A stretch of 64,000 nucleotides of DNA. Source: Falsiruegeria litorea R37. GTDB taxonomy: Bacteria; Pseudomonadota; Alphaproteobacteria; Rhodobacterales; Rhodobacteraceae. The notes beneath the pieces were generated by a model that saw only the letters and a list, made by a program, of their open reading frames with translations, was not told where the DNA came from and ran no database searches. Both the position numbers and the translations under genes were made by a program. This document shows positions 50,836 to 61,604 of this stretch, piece after piece. Where the stretch lies: contig NZ_FWFO01000001.1 in NCBI RefSeq assembly GCF_900172225.1, positions 2,747,950-2,811,949 on the forward strand, given 5' to 3'. Numbering within the stretch: position 1 is the first letter of the stretch; the number at the start of each line of letters is the position of its first letter.

Positions 50836-52551
50836 ATGGCACGGATTCTCATCACCTCGGCGATTCCCTACATCAACGGGATCAAGCACCTCGGCAATCT
50901 GATCGGCTCGCAGCTGCCTGCGGACCTGTATGCGCGCTACAACCGCGGCCGTGGCAACGAGGTCATGTTCCTGTGTGCCACCGATGAACACGGCACCCCG
51001 GCCGAGCTGGCCGCTGCCAAAGCGGACAAACCGGTGGCGGAGTATTGCGCCGAGATGCACGGGGTGCAGTCGGACATCGCCGACCGCTTTGGGTTGAGCT
51101 TTGACCACTTTGGCCGCTCGTCGAGCCCACAGAACCACAAGCTGACCCAGCATTTTGCAGGCAAACTGGCCGAGGCCGGTTTGATCCGTGAAGTCAGCGA
51201 AAAACAGGTTTACTCGCATGCCGATGGCCGCTTTCTGCCAGATCGCTATATCGAAGGCACTTGCCCCAATTGCGGTTACGAAAAAGCGCGCGGCGATCAG
51301 TGCGAGAACTGCACCAAGCAGCTTGACCCCACTGACCTGATTGACCCGCGTTCGGCCATCTCGGGCTCCACCGACCTGGAGGTGCGCGAGACCAAGCACC
51401 TGTATCTGTGCCAGTCGCAGCTCAAGGATCAGCTGGACGCCTGGATCGACAGCAAGGCGGATTGGCCGGTGCTGACCACATCCATCGCCAAGAAATGGCT
51501 GCATGATGGCGACGGGTTGCAGGATCGTGGCATCACCCGCGATCTGGACTGGGGTGTGCCGGTCAAAAAGGGGGGCGAAGATTGGCCCGGCATGGAGGGC
51601 AAGGTGTTCTATGTCTGGTTCGACGCGCCCATCGAATACATCGCCTGCGCCGGTGAATGGGCCGAAGCCAACATCAAGACCGACGCCGACTGGGAACGCT
51701 GGTGGCGCACTGACAAGGGCGCCGACGATGTCAAATACGTCCAGTTCATGGGCAAGGACAACGTCCCCTTCCACACGCTTAGCTTTCCCGCCACCATTCT
51801 TGGCTCCGGCGAGCCGTGGAAGATGGTCGACCACCTGAAAAGCTTCAACTACCTGAACTATGACGGTGGCCAATTCTCGACCAGCCAGGGGCGCGGCGTG
51901 TTCATGGACCAGGCGCTGGACATTCTGCCTGCGGACTACTGGCGCTGGTGGCTGCTGAGCCATGCGCCCGAAAACTCGGACAGCGAGTTCACGTGGGAGA
52001 ACTTCCAAACATCCGTGAACAAGGATCTGGCCGATGTGCTGGGTAACTTTGTCAGCCGCATCACCAAGTTCTGCCGTTCCAAATTCTCCGAAGCGGTGCC
52101 GGACGGCGCCTATGGCGAGGCGGAACAGGCGTTGATCGCCGATCTGACCACCCGCGTGCGCGCCTATGAGCAGCACATGGAGGCGATGGAAGTTCGCAAA
52201 TCTGCGCAAGAGCTGCGCGCGATCTGGGTGGCGGGCAATGAATACCTGCAAAACACCGCGCCGTGGACCGCGTTCAAGACGGACCCCGAAAAGGCCGCCG
52301 GTCAGGTGCGCATGGGTCTGAACCTGATCCGGTTCTACGCGGTGCTGAGCGCGCCCTTCATCCCCACCGCATCCGCCAAGATGCTGAGTGCAATGAACAC
52401 GCTGGACACCAGCTGGCCCGATGATGTCGAAGCGGCGCTGAACGCCCTGCCCGCCGGGCATGAGTTTACCGTGCCAGAGGTGCTCTTTGCCAAGATCACC
52501 GACGAGCAGCGTGAGGAATGGCAAGAGCGGTTCTCGGGCATCCGCGACTGA
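50836..52551 (+). CDS. metG: Methionyl-tRNA synthetase
   Basis: 571 residues, class I enzyme charging tRNA-Met. The HIGH box is HLGN (residues 18-21). A zinc site [17 protein letters not shown] lies at about 143-159, and the KMSKS region reads FSTSQG (about 347-352), as in alphaproteobacterial enzymes where Lys is not strictly kept. The C-terminal anticodon domain is normal; the extra tRNA-binding domain is absent. A terminator follows at 52575. It is the most securely identified housekeeping gene here. Confidence 0.96.
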   Translation: MARILITSAIPYINGIKHLGNLIGSQLPADLYARYNRGRGNEVMFLCATDEHGTPAELAAAKADKPVAEYCAEMHGVQSDIADRFGLSFDHFGRSSSPQNHKLTQHFAGKLAEAGLIREVSEKQVYSHADGRFLPDRYIEGTCPNCGYEKARGDQCENCTKQLDPTDLIDPRSAISGSTDLEVRETKHLYLCQSQLKDQLDAWIDSKADWPVLTTSIAKKWLHDGDGLQDRGITRDLDWGVPVKKGGEDWPGMEGKVFYVWFDAPIEYIACAGEWAEANIKTDADWERWWRTDKGADDVKYVQFMGKDNVPFHTLSFPATILGSGEPWKMVDHLKSFNYLNYDGGQFSTSQGRGVFMDQALDILPADYWRWWLLSHAPENSDSEFTWENFQTSVNKDLADVLGNFVSRITKFCRSKFSEAVPDGAYGEAEQALIADLTTRVRAYEQHMEAMEVRKSAQELRAIWVAGNEYLQNTAPWTAFKTDPEKAAGQVRMGLNLIRFYAVLSAPFIPTASAKMLSAMNTLDTSWPDDVEAALNALPAGHEFTVPEVLFAKITDEQREEWQERFSGIRD

Positions 52552-52574
52552 TCAAGTGATCACCCGAACATGAC

Positions 52575-52609
52575 AAAACGCCCGCTGTCTTCTTGACGGC
52601 GGGCGTTTT
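52575..52609 (+). terminator. Intrinsic terminator of metG
   Basis: AAAACGCCCGC (52575-52585) pairs with GCGGGCGTTTT (52599-52609), with inner GTC/GAC pairing. A T-run ends the stem on either strand, so it also serves the convergent lipoprotein gene. Confidence 0.85.
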
Positions 52610-52626
52610 GGGTTTGGGCGTATGCC

Positions 52627-52851
52627 TTAGTCGACGATTGGCTGAGACAGCACGAAGTTCTGGCTTTTCTGCTCGGCGGTGGTGCCACCTTGAGCGTCGC
52701 GGACGCTGTGCCCGATTTCGGAACAGATTTGGTAGTTTCCATCGGCACAGGCAGGTTTTTGTGACTGCAACCCCTCGGGCAGGCTGCGTGACGGGTCGCC
52801 ACAAGCCGCCAGTACCAGCGGTGCAATTGCAACAACAATCAGTTTCTTCAT
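52627..52851 (-). CDS. Small lipoprotein
   Basis: 74 residues: MKKLIVVAIAPLVLAACGDP is a signal peptide with lipobox LAAC at 15-18. The mature 57 residues carry two cysteines (PACADGNYQIC). No family is recognised. GGGGGA lies upstream of the ATG. It is convergent with metG and shares the terminator. Confidence 0.72.
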   Translation of the reverse strand: MKKLIVVAIAPLVLAACGDPSRSLPEGLQSQKPACADGNYQICSEIGHSVRDAQGGTTAEQKSQNFVLSQPIVD

Positions 52852-52999
52852 TAGACATTCCCCCAATAATTTTGCCGCCATTTTGCGCCAATTTTTTAAA
52901 AAGGCCAAAGATTCCTTTACGATATCCTTTCGACAGTTCCCAAGTCTCAGCTGGATTGTTTTCAATATTGGAACAATCCAGCAGAAATTCCGTCACTGT

Positions 53000-54322
53000 T
53001 CAGCCCAAAGCGATGTCGAACGCTCGCGCCAATCGGGTCGCGATCAATTGCGGGTCATCATCCGACATGATGAACGGCGGCGCCAGCAATACATGATCCC
53101 CAGACCGCCCATCCCGCGTGCCCGGCATCGGATAGCAAATCAGCCCCTCGGCCACGGCGGCCTTTTTGATCTTGCCTGCCAATCCGCGTCCCGCGTCAAA
53201 GGGTGTTTTGGTTTCCTGATCCTCGACCAGTTCGACACCCCAGAACAGGCCCCGCCCCCGGATGTCACCCACGTGAGCATGCTGGCCTAACGTGCTGTGC
53301 AGGGCCTGCTCGACCAACCCGCCCAATTCCCGCACGCGCGGCATCATCGCGGGATCCAGCAGTTGCTTGACCACAGCAAGACCAGCTGCGGTCGCAGTCG
53401 GGTGGCCGATATAGGTGTGCCCGTGCTGAAAGAACCCGGAACCTTTTGCAATCGCATCATAAATCGCGCTTGAACACAGCATTGCGCCCACCGGCTGATA
53501 GCCGGCACCAAGCCCCTTGGCGATGGTGATGATGTCGGGGCGCACCCCTTCGCCCTCGCAGGCAAACAGATGCCCAGTGCGCCCCATGCCACACATCACC
53601 TCGTCCAGGATCAGCAGCACGCCGTATTGATCGCAGATCTCGCGTATGCGGGTATAGTATCCCTCGACCGCCGGCACCGCCCCCAAGGTCGCACCGACCA
53701 CAGGCTCGGCGACAAAAGCCATCACCGTTTCGGGACCAAGGCGCAAGATTTCCTCTTCCAGTTCGTTGGCCACGCGCAGCCCGTAGTCGGCAAGGCTCTC
53801 CTCTGCGCCGCGTTCGGCGTATTCATAGCAGGGCGCAATGTGGCTGACCCCGATCAGCAGAGGGTCGAACTGTTGCCGCCGCCAGGCGTTGCCGCCTGCG
53901 GCCAGCGCCCCCAGGGTGTTGCCATGATAGCTCTGCCGTCGCGCGATCAGGTTGCGGCGCTCTGGCTGTCCGATCTCCAGATAATACTGCCGCGCCAGTT
54001 TGATCGCGGCCTCGACCGCCTCGGACCCGCCAGACACGAAATAGACCCGGTCGATGCCCTCGGGCGCATTGGCCACCAGCAGGTCAGCCAACTGTTCCGC
54101 AGGATCCGAGGTAAAGAACCCGGTATGCGCAAAGGCCAATGTATCGATCTGCGCCTTGATCGCCGCGCGCACGGGTTCATTTGAATGACCAAGACAAGAC
54201 ACCGCCGCCCCGCCCGAGGCATCGAAATAGCGCTTGCCGTCGCTGTCGATCAGATAGCACCCGTCGCCCGCCACGGCGGTTGGCAGGTTTGCGTGACAAT
54301 GACGTGGAAAGACATGGCTCAT
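53000..54322 (-). CDS. Class III (PLP) aminotransferase
   Basis: 440 residues. The fold-type I, class III pattern is plain: FVSGGSEAVEAAIKLARQYY, SYHGNTLGALAAGG, LILDEVMCGMGRTGHLF with the cofactor Asp, and IAKGLGAGYQPVGAML with the PLP-binding Lys. Members act on beta-alanine, taurine or omega-amines. Its start overlaps the stop of the BKACE gene upstream (ATGA), so the two probably act in series on a beta-amino acid. Confidence 0.9.
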   Translation of the reverse strand: MSHVFPRHCHANLPTAVAGDGCYLIDSDGKRYFDASGGAAVSCLGHSNEPVRAAIKAQIDTLAFAHTGFFTSDPAEQLADLLVANAPEGIDRVYFVSGGSEAVEAAIKLARQYYLEIGQPERRNLIARRQSYHGNTLGALAAGGNAWRRQQFDPLLIGVSHIAPCYEYAERGAEESLADYGLRVANELEEEILRLGPETVMAFVAEPVVGATLGAVPAVEGYYTRIREICDQYGVLLILDEVMCGMGRTGHLFACEGEGVRPDIITIAKGLGAGYQPVGAMLCSSAIYDAIAKGSGFFQHGHTYIGHPTATAAGLAVVKQLLDPAMMPRVRELGGLVEQALHSTLGQHAHVGDIRGRGLFWGVELVEDQETKTPFDAGRGLAGKIKKAAVAEGLICYPMPGTRDGRSGDHVLLAPPFIMSDDDPQLIATRLARAFDIALG

Positions 54323-55077
54323 GCGGCATTCCTTTCAAAACGGGCTTTCAGAGAAGATACAGCATCCGCGTTGCTGCGCCAAAGCGTGCCACTTGGGGCA
54401 ACAAGGTTGTTTTCAAATCCCACCCTCAGGACGTTCGCGCCGCTTTGCGCTGCGGCGAGCAAACAGGCCTCTTCCTGGGGACCAAAGGCACATACGGCAA
54501 AGCTCAATCCATCGAGCAAAGGCAACAGCGGCGTCAGTTCGTCGGGGGTTCCGGCGCGAGGTGGGAAATAGGCGCCCAACACACAAATAACCTCATCCTG
54601 CTCTGGGCGAACGACCCCACGCTGTCGCCAATCGTGCAACAGGTGCAAATCTGAGGCGTCATAAGCGATATGTTGAACGCGCGTCTCTTGATCCGCACAC
54701 AGGCCATAAAGCTGCTCGGCAAGTTCTGGTGCACGATTGATCTCGCGAACCGAGATGCTGGCCCATTTGGGGCGTACCTCTTTCAAGCAGTCGAGTTGCT
54801 CATGGGGGCTGTAAACCCCGGCGGATTCCGTAGTGATCTGCAGGTCAAGCTCTGGCACCTCAGCGGAAAGCGCGGCCAAAGCTTCGCGATAGCGCCCGGC
54901 ATCCAGAGAATGTTCCCCTTCGCTGTCGCGCACGTGCAGATGCAAAGCCCCTGCCCCGGCGCTGTGGCAAGCTCGCGCGGTCGCAAGCATGTCGTTCAAA
55001 TTTATGGGCAGGGAAGGATGATCCGCTTTGCCGCGACGTGCGCCGTTGGGGGCGACCATGATCACTGGGGCATTCAT
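54319..55077 (-). CDS. Beta-keto acid cleavage enzyme (BKACE), second copy
   Basis: 252 residues, BKACE/DUF849 family: PVIMVAPNGARRGKADHP near the start, the zinc motif LHLHVRD, ITTESAGVYSP and VLRVGFENNLVAPSG. It is shorter than the carnitine-cluster enzyme (305) and only distantly similar, so the substrate differs. It would join a beta-keto acid with acetyl-CoA to give acetoacetate and a new CoA ester. The ATG at 55077 is chosen by family alignment. It overlaps the aminotransferase gene. Confidence 0.87.
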   Translation of the reverse strand: MNAPVIMVAPNGARRGKADHPSLPINLNDMLATARACHSAGAGALHLHVRDSEGEHSLDAGRYREALAALSAEVPELDLQITTESAGVYSPHEQLDCLKEVRPKWASISVREINRAPELAEQLYGLCADQETRVQHIAYDASDLHLLHDWRQRGVVRPEQDEVICVLGAYFPPRAGTPDELTPLLPLLDGLSFAVCAFGPQEEACLLAAAQSGANVLRVGFENNLVAPSGTLWRSNADAVSSLKARFERNAA

Positions 55078-55161
55078 GACAAATAGTCCTGGTTCGTTTG
55101 ACCAAAAGTAAACCGGAGCGCGCGGGAGCAACTTTGAAAATTCGACATGAAATCGCGCGCC

Positions 55162-56130
55162 TTACGACATACCCCGCCCGCTGCCGCGCCGATCATCCGA
55201 GGGCGAGAGCCCGAATATTTTCTGATAGTTGCGTGCGAATGTTGCAGGGGAATACCCATAGTCCATGGCAATATCCGTTAAGCTGCGACGCCCCGACAAA
55301 ACGTCTAGCCGCGCGTCTTCGAGCCTGAGCTCTGTGTACACATTCGACGGTGTGCGGTTGAACTCTTGTACGAACAACCGCTCAAGGTGCCGTTGCGATA
55401 TGCCTTGGGTTTCGGCAACCTCGGCAATGGTAAGCGGCGTGAACAGATTTGCGCGCATCACGCCTAGCGCGGCATAAACAGCGCCGTTTGCCGTCTCGAA
55501 CCGCATGTCAGATACCCGCCGTTGCGAGGTTCGACCGTCCCGCACAGCATCAATGACCAGCCGAGCGGCAATATCATCAGCCACCTGTACACCCAGATCA
55601 CGCGCGATGACCCAGAGCATCATGTCCGTGGCCGCCCCACCCCCGGCGCAGGTGGCGACCTGTCCATCGCTGAAGAACAATGCGGCGCTGACCAGCACCT
55701 GTTCGTGGGCTTGGCGCAGGTATCGCACGTCTTCCCAATGGGCGGCAACGCGGCGATCATCGAGCATTCCAGCCTGCGCCAAACGCACCACGCCTGAAGA
55801 AACGCCCCACACCGCGTGCCCGTGACGGGACCATTCACGTATGCGCGCAACAAAGCTTGGAGCGCTTGTCCGATTGGCATGCGCCCCTGACACCGCAACG
55901 ATCACCGCGTGGGATGGAACCGCATCTATTTTGGCATCGGGTATCAATTGCAGCCCGTTCGACGCAGCAACCGGTGCGTCGTTCAATGCAACGACGCTGT
56001 AGCTGAAACCGGCTCCGGGCTTGAGCTGCCGAACAAGGCGCAGCACCTCAACAGCTGACGAGAACGCTTGCATCGTGAAACCTTCATCCAGGAAAAAGAC
56101 AAAATTCCGCGTCTTCTGGATCTCTGGCAT
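55162..56130 (-). CDS. GlxA family transcriptional regulator
   Basis: 322 residues, with the same DJ-1/PfpI-AraC build as the carnitine regulator: FVFFLDEGFTMQAFSSAVEVLR, WGVSSGVVRLAQAGML, AAHWEDVRYL, then AraC helices LTIAEVAETQGISQRHLERLF and SLTDIAMDYGYSPATFARNY. It lies 84 bases upstream of the BKACE gene on the same strand, so it is the likely local activator. ATG 56130 is preferred over an upstream GTG. Confidence 0.86.
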   Translation of the reverse strand: MPEIQKTRNFVFFLDEGFTMQAFSSAVEVLRLVRQLKPGAGFSYSVVALNDAPVAASNGLQLIPDAKIDAVPSHAVIVAVSGAHANRTSAPSFVARIREWSRHGHAVWGVSSGVVRLAQAGMLDDRRVAAHWEDVRYLRQAHEQVLVSAALFFSDGQVATCAGGGAATDMMLWVIARDLGVQVADDIAARLVIDAVRDGRTSQRRVSDMRFETANGAVYAALGVMRANLFTPLTIAEVAETQGISQRHLERLFVQEFNRTPSNVYTELRLEDARLDVLSGRRSLTDIAMDYGYSPATFARNYQKIFGLSPSDDRRGSGRGMS

Positions 56131-56382
56131 GACGCCCTCGCACTGTGTGTTCACGTTGGTGAAATCAACTCCAGCCTAGAGGGTGAAACAATCGCTGGAA
56201 ACGGAAAAAACATTTTCGGATCAATAGCGAGGCCCGCGAAACTACGGAAAACCTCGGGTTGAGAAATTCGCAGTTTGCGGCCATCCTGTGTTCAAATACT
56301 CGCCGACTCGCAGCGGTCGTCGGAATTTGTTCCGATGAGCGCTGCTGTTCGCGCGCATCACATATTCCGAGGGGCTTAGCGC

Positions 56383-57558
56383 ATGGTCGCCATATCCGAA
56401 TACATCCGTTTCATCAAAGGCCACACGCTGCGCCCGACCCTTTTAGGGTTTGCCGCAGCTGTTGGGATCGTGTCCGCCCCTTTGCATGCCCAAGACGAAG
56501 GGGCCGCCCCGGCGCCCAAGGTCAGCGTTGCGGCAGCTTACACCCAGGAAATCACGGACGAGGCGACTTTCATCGGTCGGGGCGAAGCCATCGACAAGGT
56601 CTCTATCGTGGCGCGGGTGAGCGGGTTCTTGCAAAGCAAGGCGGTCGAAGACGGCAGCGCGGTCGAGGAAGGGCAACTGCTGTTCGAGATTGAGCCCGAC
56701 CTGTATGAGGCAACGTTGGAAGCCCGCAGGGCCGATCTGGACCGAGCTGAAGCGCAGTTGGAATTGGCCAAACTGGAACTGGCGCGGAAAGAAGAGCTGC
56801 TGAAACGGGATGCGGTGCCTGTCTCGGAACGCGACATCGCGCGCGCCAATGAACTGGTCGCCGAAGCAGCAGTCAAATCAGCCCATGCCGCGATCCAACA
56901 AGCCGAGTTGGATCTGAGTTACACCAACATTCATGCCCCGTTTGCGGGGCGCCTTGGCCGAACCGAAACCTCGGTTGGGGATATTGTCGGGCCATCCAAC
57001 CCGCCGCTGGTCACGATCGTACGTGAAAGCCCGATCTATGTGACATTTTCGCTGAACGAGAAGCAGCTGATCACGGTTCTGGAGCAATTGAACCAGACCA
57101 CATCCTCGCTTGCGGAAAGCGGCAAAAGTCCGGATGTGTTTCTGGAACTGCCCAACGGCACGCCGCTGGACGAGGCAGGCAAGATCGTCTTTGTCGATAA
57201 CCGGATCGACCCTCTGACCGGCTCGATCACAATGCGGGCGCAGTTCGAAAACGCGGCAAGCCTGATTGTCGACGGCGCCTTTTTGCATGTTAAAATCCAA
57301 GCTTTGCAGCCAACTCCGCGGGTTCTGGTGCCCCAGGCCGCCTTGCAACGCGATCAGCGCGGCGACTTTGTTCTGGTGGTCAACAGCCAGCAGATGGCCG
57401 AACAGCGCTATATCACCACGGGTGAGGTCGTGGACACGGCCATCATCGTTCTGGATGGCCTGCAGGCAGGCGAAAGCGTAATCGTCGAGGGGCTGCAGCG
57501 CGTGCGTCCCGGCGTTTCGGTTGACGCCGTGACGGCCGCTGAAAGCATCGGAGACTGA
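56383..57558 (+). CDS. RND efflux periplasmic adaptor (MFP)
   Basis: 391 residues with a signal peptide (about 1-37), a biotinyl-lipoyl-like segment (KVSIVARVSGFLQSKAVEDG), a coiled-coil hairpin (about 105-165) and the barrel domain LDLSYTNIHAPFAGRLGR. It links the inner-membrane pump to an outer-membrane channel. The pump gene starts 3 bases after the stop. No outer-membrane factor is in the operon, so it must borrow one. Confidence 0.92.
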   Translation: MVAISEYIRFIKGHTLRPTLLGFAAAVGIVSAPLHAQDEGAAPAPKVSVAAAYTQEITDEATFIGRGEAIDKVSIVARVSGFLQSKAVEDGSAVEEGQLLFEIEPDLYEATLEARRADLDRAEAQLELAKLELARKEELLKRDAVPVSERDIARANELVAEAAVKSAHAAIQQAELDLSYTNIHAPFAGRLGRTETSVGDIVGPSNPPLVTIVRESPIYVTFSLNEKQLITVLEQLNQTTSSLAESGKSPDVFLELPNGTPLDEAGKIVFVDNRIDPLTGSITMRAQFENAASLIVDGAFLHVKIQALQPTPRVLVPQAALQRDQRGDFVLVVNSQQMAEQRYITTGEVVDTAIIVLDGLQAGESVIVEGLQRVRPGVSVDAVTAAESIGD

Positions 57559-57561
57559 TCG

Positions 57562-60500
57562 ATGTTTTCAGCCATTTTCATCAGCCGTCCAAAGACGGCC
57601 CTCGTGATTTCGCTGGTGCTGACCATTTTGGGTGGCATCGGCTATTTCGCCCTGCCCGTGGCGCAGTTCCCGGACATCACGCCGCCAGTTGTCGGCGTCA
57701 CTGCAAACTACACCGGCGCCAACGCTGAAACCGTGGAAAACGCCGTTGCCGCGCCGATCGAGGCGCAGGTCAACGGTGTGGACGACATGATCTATATGAC
57801 GTCCACCTCGGCCGACAACGGTTCTTATTCGCTCAACGTGACGTTCGAGGTGGGCACAGATCCAGACATCGCGTCGGTGAACGTGCAGAACCGTGTGGCG
57901 CAGGCGATGGCGTCGCTCCCGACCGAGGTGACCTCGTCGGGTGTCGTCACACAGAAATCGTCGACCAACATGCTGATGGTGGTCACGCTGACCTCTCCGG
58001 GTGGCACCTATGACGACCTGTTTTTGTCGAACTATGCCTCGATCAACCTCAAGGACGCGCTGGCCCGAGTTGCAGGTGTTGGTAAGGCTGACGTTCTCAC
58101 CAACCTCAGCTACGCCATGCGGATCTGGATGGATCCGGACAAGATGGCCGGCCTCAGCATCACGCCCGGCGACGTCATCAGCGCAATCCGCGAACAGAAC
58201 ACCGAGGTTTCGGCAGGCGCTATTGGTGCGCCCCCTGTGCCCGGCAATCAGACGTTTCAGTACACTATCAAAACCAAAGGGCGTCTGACCTCTGCCCAGG
58301 AGTTCGAAGACATCGTGGTCCGCACGGGCGACGCGGGATCCGTTGTCCGCGTCAAGGACATCGCCAAGGTGGAATTGGGATCACAGTTCTACTCGGCTTC
58401 GGGGTACTACGAAGGGCAGCCTGCCACCGTTCTGGGCATCTACCAGGCCCCCGGCGCAAATGCTCTTGCGGTGTCTGATCTGGTGACAGCCGAGCTGGAA
58501 CGCCTCTCGCGGACCTTCCCCGACGACGTGGAGTATGAGGTCCCCTTCAATTCGACCGACTTCGTGCAGCAATCACTAAACGACGTGGTTTCCACCCTGA
58601 TGCTGACCTTTGCTTTGGTGATCTCGGTGGTGTTCATCTTCCTCGGGTCGTTCCGGGCCACACTGATCCCCGCCGTGGCGATCCCCGTGTCGCTGATCGG
58701 TACGTTTGCCTTCCTGCTTGCCTTTGGCATGTCTTTGAACACCATCTCGCTGTTTGCACTGGTGCTGGCCATCGGGATCGTCGTTGATGACGCGATTGTT
58801 GTGGTGGAAAACGTTGAACGCATTATCGCCGAAGAGGGGTTGGAGCCCGCCGAGGCAACCCGCAAAGCCATGGGGCAGATCACCGGTCCGGTCATTGCGA
58901 CCACGCTGGTTCTGTTGGCGGTGTTTGTGCCCGTCACCTTCATGCCGGGTATTACAGGGCGGCTCTATTCGCAGTTTGCCGTCACCATTTCGACCGCTGT
59001 TGTGATTTCGTCCATCAACGCTCTGACCTTGTCGCCCGCCATGTGCGCTCTGGTGCTCAAGGCGCGCTCGGGTCCGCCCACAGGGCTGCTGGCGATGTTC
59101 GAGGGCTTTATCGGCGGCATGCGCACCGGCTATGTCGGGATCGTCCGCCGCCTGCTGCGGGTGCCGCTGATTGGCCTTGCGATCATCGCCGCCTTTGGCG
59201 TGGGCACGGGCGTTCTGTTCAGCAACACCTCCAAAGGCTTTATCCCGCTTGAGGACAACGGATACCTGTTCGTGGACATCCAACTGCCTGACGCGGCCAC
59301 ACTGGGCCGCACCGAAGAGGTCACGTCGCGGGTCAACCAGCAGCTGCGAGAGATCCCTGGTGTTGCCAACACCGTTCTTGTGAACGGCTTTTCGCTGCTC
59401 AACGGCCTGACGACAAACGGCGCCATGATCATCGTCAACCTCGACAGCTGGGATGATCGCCAGACTGATGAGCTGAGCGCAAACGGTATTCTCGAAAAGG
59501 TGTTGGGCGTGGCTTATGGCGAGGCCGCGGCCTCGATCGTGGCATTCAACCCACCGCCCATTTCGGGCCTTGGTATGTCCGCGGGTGTCGAGATGGAGGT
59601 GCAGCAGACCGCCGGTGGCTCGGCTCAGGATCTGGCTGCTGCGGTGGGGTCGTTTGTTTACGCCGCCAACCAGAGCGACGAGATCGCGCAGGCCTATACC
59701 ACCTTCCGGGCCAATGTTCCGCAGCTCTTTGTGGATCTGGACCGTGAAAAGGCCAAGACGCTACAGGTTTCGGTGGCCGAGGTGTTCCAGACCATGCAGG
59801 CCCATCTGGGGTCGTACTACGTCAACGACTTCAACCTGTTTGGTCGGGTCTATCGCGTGATGATTCAGGCCGAAGGTTCCTACCGGAACAAGATCGACAG
59901 CATCGGCAATCTCTATGTCCGCTCGACCAAGGGCGAGATGGTGCCGCTTGGTACGCTGATCGATGTGGAAAACGTGCTGGGACCGGTCCTGTTGAAACGG
60001 CACAACCTGTTCCGCTCGGCCACGGTGACCGCCGTTCCGGCCGAGGGGCTGTCCACAGGCGACGCGATCCGGGTGATGTCCGAAACATCACAAACCGCCC
60101 TGCCTCCCGGATACGCCTATGAGTGGACCGGGACAGCGCAGCAGCAGCTCGACTCGGCTGGTCTGGTGCAGGTGATCCTGATCATGGCCGTGCTCTTTGG
60201 CTATCTGTTCCTGGTGGCGCAATACGAAAGCTGGACCATGCCTGTGTCGATCCTGCTTTCGGTGATTGTGGCGATGTTTGGGGCTGTGGCAGCCGTGGCT
60301 GTGGTGGGCAGTGACATCAACCTCTACACCCAGATCGGGATGATCATGCTTATCGGGATGGCGGCCAAGAACGGTATTCTGATTGTCGAGTTCGCGATGG
60401 AGCAACGCGCCGCCGGCCTGAGTATCCGCGAGGCCGCAGCCGAGGCCGCGCACCAACGTTTCCGCGCGGTGATGATGACGGCGCTGTCGTTCCTGTTGGG

Positions 60501-60714
60501 TGTTGTGCCCCTGCTTGCGGCCAATGGCGCCGGTGCGGCCAGCCAAAAGGCCATCGGCGTGGCCGTGTTTGGCGGCATGTTGGCAGCGACTGTTGTTGGG
60601 GTTGTCGTGGTGCCTGTGCTCTACGCCGTGATGCAGAGCGCACGCGAATGGGTCAAAGGATCAAAAGGCGGTGATCCGGAACCGCCAAATGATGCGGCCA
60701 CCCCGGCAGAATGA
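57562..60714 (+). CDS. RND efflux permease (AcrB/MexF type)
   Basis: 1050 residues with twelve membrane helices and two large periplasmic loops, of normal HAE1 length. The proton-relay residues are present: the Asp pair in [15 protein letters not shown] (helix 4) and Lys in [15 protein letters not shown] (helix 10). It exports hydrophobic compounds using the proton gradient. It is coupled to the adaptor gene and ends at a hairpin terminator. Confidence 0.95.
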   Translation: MFSAIFISRPKTALVISLVLTILGGIGYFALPVAQFPDITPPVVGVTANYTGANAETVENAVAAPIEAQVNGVDDMIYMTSTSADNGSYSLNVTFEVGTDPDIASVNVQNRVAQAMASLPTEVTSSGVVTQKSSTNMLMVVTLTSPGGTYDDLFLSNYASINLKDALARVAGVGKADVLTNLSYAMRIWMDPDKMAGLSITPGDVISAIREQNTEVSAGAIGAPPVPGNQTFQYTIKTKGRLTSAQEFEDIVVRTGDAGSVVRVKDIAKVELGSQFYSASGYYEGQPATVLGIYQAPGANALAVSDLVTAELERLSRTFPDDVEYEVPFNSTDFVQQSLNDVVSTLMLTFALVISVVFIFLGSFRATLIPAVAIPVSLIGTFAFLLAFGMSLNTISLFALVLAIGIVVDDAIVVVENVERIIAEEGLEPAEATRKAMGQITGPVIATTLVLLAVFVPVTFMPGITGRLYSQFAVTISTAVVISSINALTLSPAMCALVLKARSGPPTGLLAMFEGFIGGMRTGYVGIVRRLLRVPLIGLAIIAAFGVGTGVLFSNTSKGFIPLEDNGYLFVDIQLPDAATLGRTEEVTSRVNQQLREIPGVANTVLVNGFSLLNGLTTNGAMIIVNLDSWDDRQTDELSANGILEKVLGVAYGEAAASIVAFNPPPISGLGMSAGVEMEVQQTAGGSAQDLAAAVGSFVYAANQSDEIAQAYTTFRANVPQLFVDLDREKAKTLQVSVAEVFQTMQAHLGSYYVNDFNLFGRVYRVMIQAEGSYRNKIDSIGNLYVRSTKGEMVPLGTLIDVENVLGPVLLKRHNLFRSATVTAVPAEGLSTGDAIRVMSETSQTALPPGYAYEWTGTAQQQLDSAGLVQVILIMAVLFGYLFLVAQYESWTMPVSILLSVIVAMFGAVAAVAVVGSDINLYTQIGMIMLIGMAAKNGILIVEFAMEQRAAGLSIREAAAEAAHQRFRAVMMTALSFLLGVVPLLAANGAGAASQKAIGVAVFGGMLAATVVGVVVVPVLYAVMQSAREWVKGSKGGDPEPPNDAATPAE

Positions 60715-60723
60715 ACAAAGAAT

Positions 60724-60748
60724 AGCCCCGCCGGTATCCGGCGGGGCT
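60724..60748 (+). terminator. Hairpin terminator after the RND operon
   Basis: AGCCCCGCCGG-TAT-CCGGCGGGGCT, perfect 11-bp stem, ten bases past the RND stop. The T-run is weak (GCTTCG). Confidence 0.75.
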
Positions 60749-60803
60749 GCTTCGTATTGCCCCCGGGGGAGGCCAAACGGCCGAACAGGAAGGTGCCAGT
60801 TCC

Positions 60804-61283
60804 ATGCCCCATGAATTCGGCGCTGTCAGGCGATTGTCCCACGATGATCCGCAGATACCGCAGGTTCTGGACCTCATAAGGCGCAGCTTTGCCTATATGG
60901 AAGGACGTATTGATCCCCCTTCCTCGATGCACCGCCTCACGGCCTGCAAGATCGCCAATCAATGCCGGGAAGGAGAAGTCTGGGTCATCGGGACCCCGCC
61001 GGTGGCTTGTGTTTTTCTCAGTCCCAGGGCCGACTGTCTGTATCTTGGCAAGCTTGCAGTGGACAAAGCGTTGCAAGGCCAAGGGCTGGCGCGACGTCTG
61101 GTTGAACAGGCGTTAATACGGGCTCGCGATATGAAGTTGCCAGCATTGGAACTGAAAACCCGGATCGAGCTGACCGACAATCACAAAACATTTGAACGAT
61201 TGGGTTTTTCGGTGATCGGGCACGACAGCCACGATGGCCACGCGCGACCTACGACCGTCCTCATGAGACGCCCGGTTCCATAG
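60804..61283 (+). CDS. GNAT family N-acetyltransferase
   Basis: 159 residues. The acetyl-CoA-binding segment LYLGKLAVDKALQGQGLARRLVE (motif A, QxxGxA pattern) and FERLGFSVIGHDSHDG (motif B) mark a single GNAT domain. The acceptor is unknown. It lies between the RND terminator and the metal regulator and seems to be a single gene. ATG 60804 begins the family N-terminus directly. Confidence 0.87.
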   Translation: MPHEFGAVRRLSHDDPQIPQVLDLIRRSFAYMEGRIDPPSSMHRLTACKIANQCREGEVWVIGTPPVACVFLSPRADCLYLGKLAVDKALQGQGLARRLVEQALIRARDMKLPALELKTRIELTDNHKTFERLGFSVIGHDSHDGHARPTTVLMRRPVP

Positions 61284-61308
61284 CTCGGCGCGGCAAGGCG
61301 CTACTGAA

Positions 61309-61335
61309 TTGACTTATCCCCCTAGGGGGGATAAT
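61309..61335 (+). promoter_or_regulatory. Promoter with overlapping CsoR-type operator
   Basis: Inverted repeat TTATCCCCC (61314-61322), spacer TAG, GGGGGATAA (61326-61334). A -35-like TTGACT (61309) and a -10-like GATAAT (61330) overlap its ends, so a bound repressor would cover the promoter. G-tract operators are typical of CsoR/RcnR proteins. Confidence 0.75.
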
Positions 61336-61343
61336 GGAGCTTC

Positions 61344-61601
61344 ATGAATGTACCTCACAGACACAACTCGCACCCCAAGATTTCCGCCCGCCTCAAACGT
61401 GCCCGGGGCCATCTGGATAGCGTCGTAACCATGATCGAAGAGGGGCGACCCTGTACCGATATCGCGCAACAGCTACATGCTGTGGAAAAAGCCATCACCA
61501 ACGCCAAACGCGTCCTGATCCACGACCACATCGACCATTGCCTGGACGAGGCAAGCGTCGAAAGCACGGCCGATTTCAAAGAAATCACACGGTATTTGTA
61601 A
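61344..61601 (+). CDS. CsoR/RcnR family metal-sensing repressor
   Basis: 85 residues, all-helical DUF156 family. The metal residues align as Cys37, His62 and Cys66 (the Cys-His-Cys set of CsoR and nickel-sensing InrS), with extra histidines near the N-terminus (5, 7, 10). RcnR would have His at the last place, so copper or nickel are both possible. It sits behind a G-tract operator and 3 bases upstream of the exporter gene, so metal should relieve repression of both. Confidence 0.88.
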   Translation: MNVPHRHNSHPKISARLKRARGHLDSVVTMIEEGRPCTDIAQQLHAVEKAITNAKRVLIHDHIDHCLDEASVESTADFKEITRYL

Positions 61602-61604
61602 CCC

